Shown here piece by piece: positions 1-4,998 of a stretch of 5,366 bases of DNA. The stretch lies in contig CAMENQ010000178.1 in NCBI GenBank assembly GCA_945928585.1, forward strand, positions 1-5,366. Direction: 5' to 3'. The notes beneath the pieces are model-generated. The model saw only the letters and a list, made by a program, of their open reading frames with translations, was not told the origin of the DNA and made no database searches. The DNA comes from an uncultured Roseburia sp. (GTDB taxonomy: Bacteria > Bacillota > Clostridia > Lachnospirales > Lachnospiraceae). Every line of letters starts with the position of its first letter. Within the stretch, counting starts at the first letter, position 1. The translations under genes and the position numbers were made by a program.

Positions 1-213
1 TGCTGTTTGTTCTGAACCATCAATAATAAAAAACTGGGGGATGTAAATAAATCCGCATAACACCATTAATACAGCTGCTGCGATAAAACTGTTTTTAATC
101 AGTCTCATCCTTGCCTGCTTCTGCTTTACAGCTTTGTAGGACGAAAATCTGTCGGCATGTGTTATTGTTGCATTTTTTTCCTGTAAAGCCTTTTCCAATC
201 TGTTTCTTGCCAT
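1..213 (-). CDS. Single-pass membrane protein, N-terminal part (cut by window edge)
   Basis: The first 71 codons of an open frame that runs off the left edge with no stop. The ATG at 213 follows an AAAGGAG site (221-227) with 7 nt spacing, so the start is well supported. Residues 1-41 are hydrophilic and rich in Lys/Arg (MARNRLEKALQEKN at the start). Residues about 42-62 form one hydrophobic segment (IKNSFIAAAVLMVLCGFIYI), followed by PQFFIIDGSEQ. By the positive-inside rule the N-terminus should be cytoplasmic and the missing C-terminal part outside. No signal-peptidase site is evident, so a signal-anchor (type II) topology is likely. I do not recognise the family. It has its own promoter region (214-300) downstream of the terminator of the ATPase gene, so it starts a new transcription unit. 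The function of the missing domain is unknown. Confidence 0.8.
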   Translation of the reverse strand, partial: MARNRLEKALQEKNATITHADRFSSYKAVKQKQARMRLIKNSFIAAAVLMVLCGFIYIPQFFIIDGSEQTA

Positions 214-251
214 AATCAGACTCCTTTACTTCTAATTAAAATTTTCTACAC

Positions 252-299
252 TAGTATGTAAGAATATCTGATAAAAGTTTTTTGGGACAAACGCATTTA
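252..299 (-). promoter_or_regulatory. Inferred promoter with CATACTA element and GTTTGTCC box (unit 4)
   Basis: On the minus strand CATACTA lies at 258-252, about 39 bp before the ATG at 213, where a -10 element would sit. Exactly 26 bp further upstream is the box TAAATGCGTTTGTCC (299-285). The same pair with the same 26-bp gap precedes the 91-aa gene (3402-3355). No TTGACA-like -35 hexamer is present at the usual 17-bp distance, so recognition by an activator or an alternative sigma factor is inferred. Confidence 0.5.
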
Positions 300-302
300 A
301 AA

Positions 303-338
303 AAGAAGTAGCCCCAGCATACACTGAAACTACTTCTT
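303..338 (-). terminator. Intrinsic terminator of the Rad50/SMC-like gene
   Basis: A perfect 9-bp inverted repeat, AAGAAGTAG (303-311) and CTACTTCTT (330-338), encloses an 18-nt loop. On the minus strand the second arm runs straight into a T-run (CTTCTTTTTT). It lies 50 nt beyond the stop codon of the ATPase gene. A T-rich stretch also follows the hairpin on the other strand, so it could act in both directions, but no plus-strand gene is present. Confidence 0.75.
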
Positions 339-387
339 AATTTTTCTATAAGTTATGCTACTTTATTATTAGCCATTCAGATACTTC

Positions 388-2214
388 TTAATTTGACATA
401 TCCTCATTATCTATCTGCAATCTTATTACCTTGCCGGTAGATTCAGAAGCCGCCTTAATCAAATCCTCATGCTCAACAAAACCACATATAATAGTATTAT
501 ACTCACCTGATATATCACCAATCATACGTGAAAGTTTACGGAATGCATCCGCATCCAGTCTGTCCAAATCATCAAGAATAAGGATTTTTCCATCCGTTAA
601 CTGACGCAGCATATTAAATATAACAACTGAAAAGCATATTTTCTCGCCTCCGGACAATGCCTGAAATGGCCTGAACTGTTCTGACTCTTCGGTTTTACAC
701 ATAAAGCTTATAACCTCATCCATTTCAATGCGAATATCATACTCCGGGTTAAGAAGATTCAGACGCTTTTTTGCGAAGTCCTGAAGCTTGTCTACCACCT
801 GCTTAATTATAGCGCAGCGGACAATGCCCTTTGGTTTCAGAGCTTCTACAATATTGTTTTTAATAGTAAGAAACATTTCTTTTTCTTTCAGTATACGCCT
901 GTTATTTTCCTGTTCTTCATACAGGATAACAAGGCGGCGCTGCCTGTTGATGCTTTCTATCTTAAGAGCAAAATCAACCTTTTCTACAGTTTTTGGCTTG
1001 TCTGGAAGTTCCGGCATGTTATCCTGTAAAAATTTAATTTCTTTTAAAATTGAAAGCTTCTTTTCCCACTGTTTCTGATTATATTCAAGGGATTTCAGCC
1101 GTTCTGCCGCATCCTTTTTTTCGCTTTCGGCATTTTCAATATCAATTTCTCCTTTTGAAATATTGGATTTAGCCGCATTGATGATTACACTAATATCATC
1201 AATCATAGAAGTCTTATCAGTCTGGCATGTGATTTTATCACTGAGCGGACACTTATTTGCGAGCAATTTTTCTTTCAGAGATTCATTGATTGATACTTCT
1301 CGTTTAAGCATCTGAACATTATCACGACAAGCCCGGATGCGTTCGTCAATTGAAGCAACAAGTTTTCTGACTGCATCCATTTCACTTTCAGAAACTTCAG
1401 TTACAGATTCAAGGTCACTTAACAGATTCTTATTTTCATCAATCTGTTTTTTTATTGTTTCAATACGGCTGACGGCAGCCTCATAATTTCTGATTGCTTT
1501 AAGGTGATTTTCGTATTCCACTTCCTCTGATGTTATTGTTTTAAGCTGTGTATCCAATTCTTCAATACTTTTAAGAGGCCGTGGCACAGAATCATTAAGT
1601 TTTTCCTTTAAAATCTGACACTCCGCTTTAAGCACCTTACGTTCATCGTAAAATTCATTATAAAGCTGGTTAATCATATCAAGTGATATATTCTCCAAAT
1701 CACCTATTTTTTGGGTCAGCATAATTTCTTCTTCAATATCGAATTTGGCGATTTTTATAAGAGATTTCAATGACATTGTAAAAGACAGTTGCCCAAGTAT
1801 AAACTGTGTCTGCTCTACCGGTGTCAGTTCCGAAAATGCTCTAGGGTTTAAAAGAACTCTGTAATCAGATTCATGAATGCCATGTTCATAAAGCCATTTA
1901 GTACATGATTCCAACGAACTTGCAACACCATTAATTTTACATTCCCGGTTAAATCCCCTTTTTCCTGTACAGATTGAGCGTTCAAGAATGTTACCGTCAT
2001 CGAAAAATCCTCTTAATGTCGCACGCGGCCCATTTTTTCCTATTGCATCATTACAAAACTTACCAGACAGAAGCGTCGAAACAGCTTCTAAGACAGCAGT
2101 CTTGCCTGAACCTATAGGCGCTGTAATATACATAATATCATTCTTATCTGGGATGTCCAGTGTGAAATTATTAATATTACGGTAGTTAATAATCTGAATT
2201 TTTTTAAGTAACAT
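388..2214 (-). CDS. Rad50/SMC-like AAA ATPase (SbcC / phage gp46 type), 608 aa
   Basis: Seen: an N-terminal ABC half with a Walker A loop, APIGSGKT (residues 32-39). A long charged helical region (about 190-465) is interrupted near its middle by C322-P-x6-C330. The C-terminal half has the signature LSGGEK (520-525), Walker B KILILDDLDRLD (543-554) and a late His (H582) suited to an H-loop. This order is that of Rad50/SbcC/SMC proteins, whose two halves meet through a coiled coil to form one ATP-driven head that clamps DNA, usually with an Mre11/SbcD nuclease. The length is close to T4 gp46 and far below cellular SbcC. Oddities: the first P-loop residue is Ala instead of Gly, the usual Walker B Glu is Asp549, and the hook cysteines are CPx6C instead of CxxC. 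No nuclease partner is in the window and the gene is alone in its unit. The start is set by the AAGGAGG site at 2223-2229; an upstream TTG would put that site inside the gene. Confidence 0.9.
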   Translation of the reverse strand: MLLKKIQIINYRNINNFTLDIPDKNDIMYITAPIGSGKTAVLEAVSTLLSGKFCNDAIGKNGPRATLRGFFDDGNILERSICTGKRGFNRECKINGVASSLESCTKWLYEHGIHESDYRVLLNPRAFSELTPVEQTQFILGQLSFTMSLKSLIKIAKFDIEEEIMLTQKIGDLENISLDMINQLYNEFYDERKVLKAECQILKEKLNDSVPRPLKSIEELDTQLKTITSEEVEYENHLKAIRNYEAAVSRIETIKKQIDENKNLLSDLESVTEVSESEMDAVRKLVASIDERIRACRDNVQMLKREVSINESLKEKLLANKCPLSDKITCQTDKTSMIDDISVIINAAKSNISKGEIDIENAESEKKDAAERLKSLEYNQKQWEKKLSILKEIKFLQDNMPELPDKPKTVEKVDFALKIESINRQRRLVILYEEQENNRRILKEKEMFLTIKNNIVEALKPKGIVRCAIIKQVVDKLQDFAKKRLNLLNPEYDIRIEMDEVISFMCKTEESEQFRPFQALSGGEKICFSVVIFNMLRQLTDGKILILDDLDRLDADAFRKLSRMIGDISGEYNTIICGFVEHEDLIKAASESTGKVIRLQIDNEDMSN

Positions 2215-2222
2215 AATTATTA

Positions 2223-2229
2223 CCTCCTT
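2223..2229 (-). promoter_or_regulatory. Ribosome binding site fixing the ATPase start
   Basis: AAGGAGG reads on the minus strand 8 nt before the ATG at 2214. The frame is open for six more codons to a TTG at 2232, but those codons are the Shine-Dalgarno sequence itself (Lys-Glu-Val), so the ATG at 2214 is the likely start. Confidence 0.9.
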
Positions 2230-2254
2230 CAAACATAAATATTTTTACATGTTG

Positions 2255-2311
2255 TAGTATGGAAGATTTTATAATTGCGTTTGTTGTGTGTATAGACTCA
2301 GATAACATCTG
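2255..2311 (-). promoter_or_regulatory. Inferred promoter region of the ATPase gene with CATACTA and a palindrome
   Basis: CATACTA lies on the minus strand at 2261-2255, about 40 bp before the ATG. Upstream is the inverted repeat CAGAT-AAC-ATCTG (2299-2311), centred about 44 bp from CATACTA, a plausible operator position. An ACAAACGCAATT stretch in between resembles the GTTTGTCC box but in the opposite orientation, with mismatches, so I do not count it as a copy. No good -35 hexamer is seen. Confidence 0.4.
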
Positions 2312-2330
2312 AAAAACATTTCATTCATAA

Positions 2331-2383
2331 AAAAATACCAGTTAATCCCACTAGTCTAAACTGGGAGAATAGCTGGTATTTTT
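2331..2383 (-). terminator. Intrinsic terminator of the 91/121/85-aa operon
   Basis: A perfect 11-bp inverted repeat, AAAAATACCAG (2331-2341) and CTGGTATTTTT (2373-2383), surrounds an inner 5-bp stem TCCCA/TGGGA (2346-2350/2362-2366). On the minus strand the outer stem runs into seven T residues. It begins 3 nt after the TAG of the DUF370 gene and separates that operon from the ATPase gene. Confidence 0.85.
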
Positions 2384-2386
2384 ATG

Positions 2387-2644
2387 CTAGTCATTCATTT
2401 CGTCTTTTATCTGAGAGCGTTCATTTATTCTTTTTGCTACTGTTTCAACCCTTAAAGGTGAAAGAAATATAAATTTCTCCTGAGTAATAATAACTGAGTT
2501 TATTGCTTTTCCATGTGTCATATTAAACAGCCGGTCATTTTGTTTAGCATCCAGAACCATATGCTTAATTGGTGCCGTCTTATATTCTGCCACAAGCATT
2601 ATACGTGATTCGTCTATGAAATCCTTAAACGATATCTTTATCAT
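2387..2644 (-). CDS. DUF370 / RemA-like protein, 85 aa
   Basis: Recognised by comparison with remembered Bacillus subtilis RemA. Shared landmarks are APIKxM (residues 24-29), DA (32-33), a Leu-rich turn then TxG (43-45), VII (51-53), LS (61-62) and ETVAxRI (67-73). RemA is a DNA-binding regulator of extracellular-matrix and osmoprotection genes in Bacillus, and it forms oligomeric rings that bind repeated sites. Positions matching RemA Arg18 and Pro29 are kept (Arg14, Pro25). The RemA GRRTR segment that contacts DNA reads GKAIN (45-49) here, so Arg51 is replaced by Ala and Arg53 by Asn. DNA binding may therefore be altered or lost. The length matches the family. The ATG follows GGAGG (2654-2658) embedded in the last codons of the preceding gene, with only 2 nt between stop and start, so translation is probably coupled. 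The family call is firm. A role as a regulator or architectural protein of the element is inference. Confidence 0.8.
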   Translation of the reverse strand: MIKISFKDFIDESRIMLVAEYKTAPIKHMVLDAKQNDRLFNMTHGKAINSVIITQEKFIFLSPLRVETVAKRINERSQIKDEMND

Positions 2645-2646
2645 TA

Positions 2647-3012
2647 CTAAAGTCCTCCCGTTCCCGTCATTTTCAGTTCTTCATTCTCTGCCATTTTAGC
2701 AGAAAGCATCCTGCTTAACACATCATATCTGAACTTGACTTCCTTTGTATATCGTTCATACAAATCTCTTTTTGTAATCAGTTCTTTTTTCTTTTTAACA
2801 TCATTTTCATTTTTCACAATAATACATAAACCTGTAAACATAGCATTTAAATACGCATATTCATTTTTGGTTCTTCCCATCATTTCCTGTACTTTCTTAA
2901 TGTCATCCGGTGTCACTAACTGAACAGGTACTTCAACATTATATGTCTGATAAAGTTCTTCAAACAAAATTATTGCATCTGTTTCAATTATGTGTTTTAA
3001 CTCTGGTATCAT
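2647..3012 (-). CDS. Small helical protein of unknown function, 121 aa
   Basis: I do not recognise this family with confidence. The sequence is almost entirely helix-forming and highly charged. A short hydrophobic patch (about 54-66, YLNAMFTGLCIIV) is followed by a Lys-rich stretch (DVKKKKELITKRDL) and a probable coiled coil towards the C-terminus (KFRYDVLSRMLSAKMAENEEL). The tail is MTGTGGL. It has no Cys cluster, signal peptide or clear membrane span. It is the middle gene of a three-gene unit, 22 nt after the 91-aa gene and 2 nt before the DUF370 gene. Its ribosome site AAAGGTG (3024-3030) is weaker and further from the ATG (11 nt) than its neighbours'. Sitting between a DUF370 protein and a Rad50-like ATPase, a small phage recombination or replication accessory is conceivable, but nothing in the sequence proves it. 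Confidence 0.8.
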   Translation of the reverse strand: MIPELKHIIETDAIILFEELYQTYNVEVPVQLVTPDDIKKVQEMMGRTKNEYAYLNAMFTGLCIIVKNENDVKKKKELITKRDLYERYTKEVKFRYDVLSRMLSAKMAENEELKMTGTGGL

Positions 3013-3034
3013 AGCAGCTTATTCACCTTTCTTA

Positions 3035-3310
3035 TTATTCAGTAGTTTCATTATTTGATTCTTCGTCAGCAGGCGGAATCATATCAAAATCTCCTGAATC
3101 CAATAAAGAATTGTAATCATCATCCGCTATATTGCCATAATATTCATCCGGCAAATCCTGCTCGTCTTTTAACTGCGGCAGGCCTGTCCCAACCATACAG
3201 TTTAAAGAATCCATAACCGACTTCACTGAATCTGCAGATAAGTCCTGCATGCTTTTTAAAATTTTATTTACCACCATATTAATTTTTAAAGCGTCTGCAA
3301 TATTTCTCAT
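3035..3310 (-). CDS. Small protein with acidic C-terminal tail, 91 aa, unknown function
   Basis: The first gene of the unit ending in DUF370. Not recognised. Residues 1-45 are predicted helical and moderately hydrophobic (MRNIADALKINMVVNKIL at the start). Residues from about 54 to the end are strongly acidic and Asn-rich, with DEQDLPDEYY, IADDDYNSLLD and a final ADEESNNETTE, so the protein should be very acidic with a flexible tail. Such tails occur in proteins that mimic DNA or dock on DNA-binding partners, but this is only a possibility. The start is placed at the ATG at 3310 because GGAGGT (3321-3326) lies 10 nt upstream. An in-frame ATG at 3328 would place that site inside the coding region and has no ribosome site of its own. 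Confidence 0.75.
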   Translation of the reverse strand: MRNIADALKINMVVNKILKSMQDLSADSVKSVMDSLNCMVGTGLPQLKDEQDLPDEYYGNIADDDYNSLLDSGDFDMIPPADEESNNETTE

Positions 3311-3320
3311 TATATTGTAT

Positions 3321-3326
3321 ACCTCC
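3321..3326 (-). promoter_or_regulatory. Ribosome binding site fixing the 91-aa start
   Basis: GGAGGT reads on the minus strand 10 nt before the ATG at 3310. It overlaps the first codons after the alternative ATG at 3328 (Met-Glu-Val), so the longer form is unlikely. Confidence 0.85.
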
Positions 3327-3354
3327 ATAGTTAAGGATTAAAAAGTTACGTATA

Positions 3355-3402
3355 TAGTATGATAGTTTTTAATTAATAAAACTTTTAGGACAAACGTATT
3401 TA
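3355..3402 (-). promoter_or_regulatory. Inferred promoter with CATACTA element and GTTTGTCC box (unit 2)
   Basis: CATACTATA begins at 3361 on the minus strand, about 45 bp before the ATG at 3310. The box TAAATACGTTTGTCC (3402-3388) is exactly 26 bp upstream of it, matching the arrangement at 299-252 with one base changed in the box (TACG versus TGCG). The 26-bp spacer itself is poorly conserved, which argues that the two boxes are the functional parts. Confidence 0.55.
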
Positions 3403-3479
3403 TAATGGAGTTTCTTAATATGTTCTCCATATAATAAAAAATACGTTTATCCCAGATTTAAATGGAACAAACGTATTTT
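3387..3479. repeat. Three copies of a 15-bp AAACGTATTT-type motif
   Basis: The motif appears on the plus strand as GGACAAACGTATTTA (3388-3402) and GGAACAAACGTATTTT (3464-3479). It appears inverted as AAAATACGTTTATCCC (3438-3453). Another copy, with ACGC in place of ACGT, is at 285-299. The central copy can pair with either flanking copy. A small inner inverted repeat, ATGGAG (3405-3410) and CTCCAT (3425-3430), lies between the first two. The group spans the junction of the unit 1 terminator and the unit 2 promoter. Confidence 0.75.
3436..3479 (-). terminator. Intrinsic terminator of the unit 1 operon
   Basis: On the minus strand one arm (3479-3464), a 10-nt loop and the second arm (3453-3438) form an 11-bp perfect stem. 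G-U pairs extend it to 16 pairs, and six T residues follow (3441-3436). The two wobble positions are G-U only in minus-strand RNA and would be A-C mismatches in plus-strand RNA, which supports the direction. It starts 20 nt after the TGA of the 142-aa gene. Confidence 0.85.
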
Positions 3480-3498
3480 AAAATTCTGAATATTATTA

Positions 3499-3927
3499 TC
3501 ACACCGTAATGAATCTGACACCTGAGTCTTTTAATACCTGCAAAATACTATTCTGTACAGCTTTTACTGTAGCCAAATCAGGAGTATCATCATATGTTCT
3601 GATACCAAACATTGCCAGATATTCTTCAATTGTATCCCATAAACTGTACTCCAGTTCGTCAAAAGAATCGATAGCTGAAATATCAATCACTTCCGGAGCT
3701 TCGATTTTCTTTCCATCGGGTAGAATAAGTTCAACAGTTGGTATTTCCTCACCAAACTCTCCTCCGTTGTTGTAGTGGTCTGCTATTTCCTGCAGCGTTA
3801 TACCATCTATCTGCGCCTCTGTTCCGTCCGGGAATAATTTATAGCATCCGACCAACTTTCCCTGCTGGTACAGGATGTCAACCTCTTCTGAGTCAAGCAC
3901 TCTCATTCCTAACCACTTGTATGCCAT
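3499..3927 (-). CDS. Acidic protein of unknown function, 142 aa
   Basis: Last gene of the four-gene unit 1. No family I can name. It is soluble and acidic. Two similar turn motifs are visible, LFPDGTEAQID (residues 31-41) and LILPDGKKIEA (67-77), and between them HYNNGGEFGEEI (51-62). The C-terminal half is mostly helical (DSFDELEYSLWDTIEEYLAMFG, given here only as a region at 87-108). There is one Cys, no metal cluster and no membrane span. The ATG at 3927 lies 1 nt after the stop of the zinc-ribbon gene and follows a GGAGGT site formed by that gene's last codons, so the two are probably made together. An extension to 4026 overlaps the upstream gene by about 100 nt and has no ribosome site, so I reject it. 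Confidence 0.8.
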   Translation of the reverse strand: MAYKWLGMRVLDSEEVDILYQQGKLVGCYKLFPDGTEAQIDGITLQEIADHYNNGGEFGEEIPTVELILPDGKKIEAPEVIDISAIDSFDELEYSLWDTIEEYLAMFGIRTYDDTPDLATVKAVQNSILQVLKDSGVRFITV

Positions 3928-3928
3928 A

Positions 3929-4330
3929 TTATTTACCTCCGTTATAATCCGAGCCACAGTGCGGACATTTCGTTTTACCATAACAGTCAAACAGTTTACC
4001 ACACTTATCACAATAATCCCATTCACCAGTTACTAACCAGTCTTCTTTAAGGCTTTCTGGATGCTGCCAGTCAAGCTGTTCAAACAATTCTTCGGCCATA
4101 TCTTCCTGATTATTGCACATACCACGGATATTATTGCCTGTATATGTAGTGTCTGACAATTCAGGAATGTAACATACTTCTTCAGGGTTATTATAGAAAG
4201 CTCCATAATCCTTAAAAATTTTTCCCTGTCTGAAAAAAACACGTTTGATTATCTCTCCGTTACCATTTTCATCAGGAGGTGTATAGCTTCCTATTATTAC
4301 ATTACTTCTTTCTGAGTTTTGATTATCCAT
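3929..4330 (-). CDS. C-terminal zinc-ribbon protein, 133 aa, unknown function
   Basis: Not a family I can name. The C-terminal 30 residues form a clear zinc ribbon, YCDKCGKLF then KCPHCGSD, with ligands C107, C110, C122 and C125 (Cx2C-x11-Cx2C). The preceding region (about 40-103) is acidic and aromatic, with YIPELSDTTYTG and EQLDWQHPES as likely conserved stretches. The N-terminus (MDNQNSERSN) looks disordered. Zinc ribbons of this kind mediate nucleic-acid or protein contacts, so a regulatory or host-binding role is possible but unproven. The start is taken at the ATG at 4330, 10 nt after AGGAGG (4341-4346). An ATG at 4351 overlaps the stop of the membrane-protein gene as TGATG but would place that ribosome site inside the coding region. 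The 3' end carries the ribosome site of the next gene. Confidence 0.8.
   Translation of the reverse strand: MDNQNSERSNVIIGSYTPPDENGNGEIIKRVFFRQGKIFKDYGAFYNNPEEVCYIPELSDTTYTGNNIRGMCNNQEDMAEELFEQLDWQHPESLKEDWLVTGEWDYCDKCGKLFDCYGKTKCPHCGSDYNGGK
3935..3940 (-). promoter_or_regulatory. Ribosome binding site of the 142-aa gene inside the preceding gene
   Basis: GGAGGT reads on the minus strand 7 nt before the ATG at 3927. It encodes the penultimate Gly-Gly of the zinc-ribbon protein. It fixes the start and suggests translational coupling. Confidence 0.85.
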
Positions 4331-4340
4331 ACTCAACTTT

Positions 4341-4346
4341 CCTCCT
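4341..4346 (-). promoter_or_regulatory. Ribosome binding site of the zinc-ribbon gene
   Basis: AGGAGG reads on the minus strand 10 nt before the ATG at 4330. It lies just downstream of the TGATG overlap at 4349-4353, so the ATG at 4351 has no comparable site and is the less likely start. Confidence 0.75.
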
Positions 4347-4350
4347 GCCA

Positions 4351-4986
4351 TCAGGCCGATTTAGTCCTGCCTGTCAAAATTTTTAAAATACGTACAAACA
4401 GATTAATAATATCCATGTACAATTTTGATGCACTTAATATTGCATTTGCTACATTATAATAGTTATCCTGAGCTTTAACCCAATCATAACCTATGTAAGC
4501 ACAAAATAAAGTTGCCGTAATCCAATTCCACCATGCCGGTAATTCAAACTCCAAAAGCTTTATTATCATTCCTGCTCCAATAATTCCCGCAAGAGTAACA
4601 GCTAATGTTTTACCTAATGATTTAAATACATCCGGAATAATACTGGCAATAATAATTAACATAAGAGTAACACCTGAAACAATAATAAGCGTATAGGCTA
4701 CAAAAGATATGTGCTCATCAGCCAGAGTTATGCTTAATACCATACTTATTGGCAGCACTATCATGTTATATCCTGCAAATCGCATGAATGTACTCCCTGC
4801 CCGGTGGTTAATCATAATACCTATTGTACAGCTCAGAAGATATCCAGCAATTACATATGTCGGGTTTAATTCAATAAATACCGACTTAAGAAAAATGCAT
4901 GCAATTGCATTGACTGCAAATCCATAAAGCAGGATTAGTCCGATGAGAACATTGTACTGTTTTTGAGATAATTTCTTCTTTTTCAT
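4351..4986 (-). CDS. Bax inhibitor-1 (BI-1/YetJ/YccA) family membrane protein, 211 aa
   Basis: Seven hydrophobic segments are visible, roughly at residues 11-32, 43-59, 68-88, 93-115, 125-145, 150-167 and 187-204, after a Lys-rich start (MKKKKLSQ). The C-terminal pattern IGYDWVKAQ (165-173) then LYMDIINLF (189-197) matches the family hallmark. In B. subtilis YetJ the two Asp of the pH-sensing pair are D171 and D195, 24 residues apart. Here D168 and D192 have the same spacing. Family members form pH-sensitive calcium-leak channels in the membrane; the eukaryotic relatives inhibit cell death. The length is normal for the family. It is translated from an AAAGGAG site (4994-5000) that overlaps the stop of the upstream Lar-like gene, and its stop abuts the next gene. 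The family call is good. A role in changing host ion balance or protecting the host membrane during infection is inference. Confidence 0.85.
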   Translation of the reverse strand: MKKKKLSQKQYNVLIGLILLYGFAVNAIACIFLKSVFIELNPTYVIAGYLLSCTIGIMINHRAGSTFMRFAGYNMIVLPISMVLSITLADEHISFVAYTLIIVSGVTLMLIIIASIIPDVFKSLGKTLAVTLAGIIGAGMIIKLLEFELPAWWNWITATLFCAYIGYDWVKAQDNYYNVANAILSASKLYMDIINLFVRILKILTGRTKSA

Positions 4987-4998
4987 AAATTTTCTCCT

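Noticed and set aside
788..1078. Plus-strand open frames inside the ATPase gene (also 1988-2185)
   Set aside because: They lie antisense to a well-supported gene with domain motifs and have no family-like sequence or good ribosome site.
388..2214. Calling the ATPase sbcC or recN outright
   Set aside because: It is far shorter than SbcC, lacks a linked sbcD and has non-standard hook and P-loop residues, so a gene symbol would claim too much.
2387..3012. Reassigned TAG codon, as in some gut phages
   Set aside because: TAG ends both the 121-aa and 85-aa genes directly before a start codon and a terminator respectively, and TGA and TAA are also used as stops, so the standard code fits.
3387..3479. 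CRISPR array or attenuator riboswitch from the repeated AAACGTATTT motif
   Set aside because: Only three local copies, in mixed orientation and without regular spacers. The promoter copy is transcribed after the termination point, so a classic antiterminator order does not apply.
3509..3947. Plus-strand frames opposite the 142-aa and zinc-ribbon genes
   Set aside because: Antisense shadows of closely packed minus-strand genes that have proper ribosome sites and coupled stops.
4033..4242. Second minus-strand frame of 69 codons within the zinc-ribbon gene
   Set aside because: It overlaps fully in another frame a gene with a clear Cx2C/Cx2C motif, and has no independent ribosome site.
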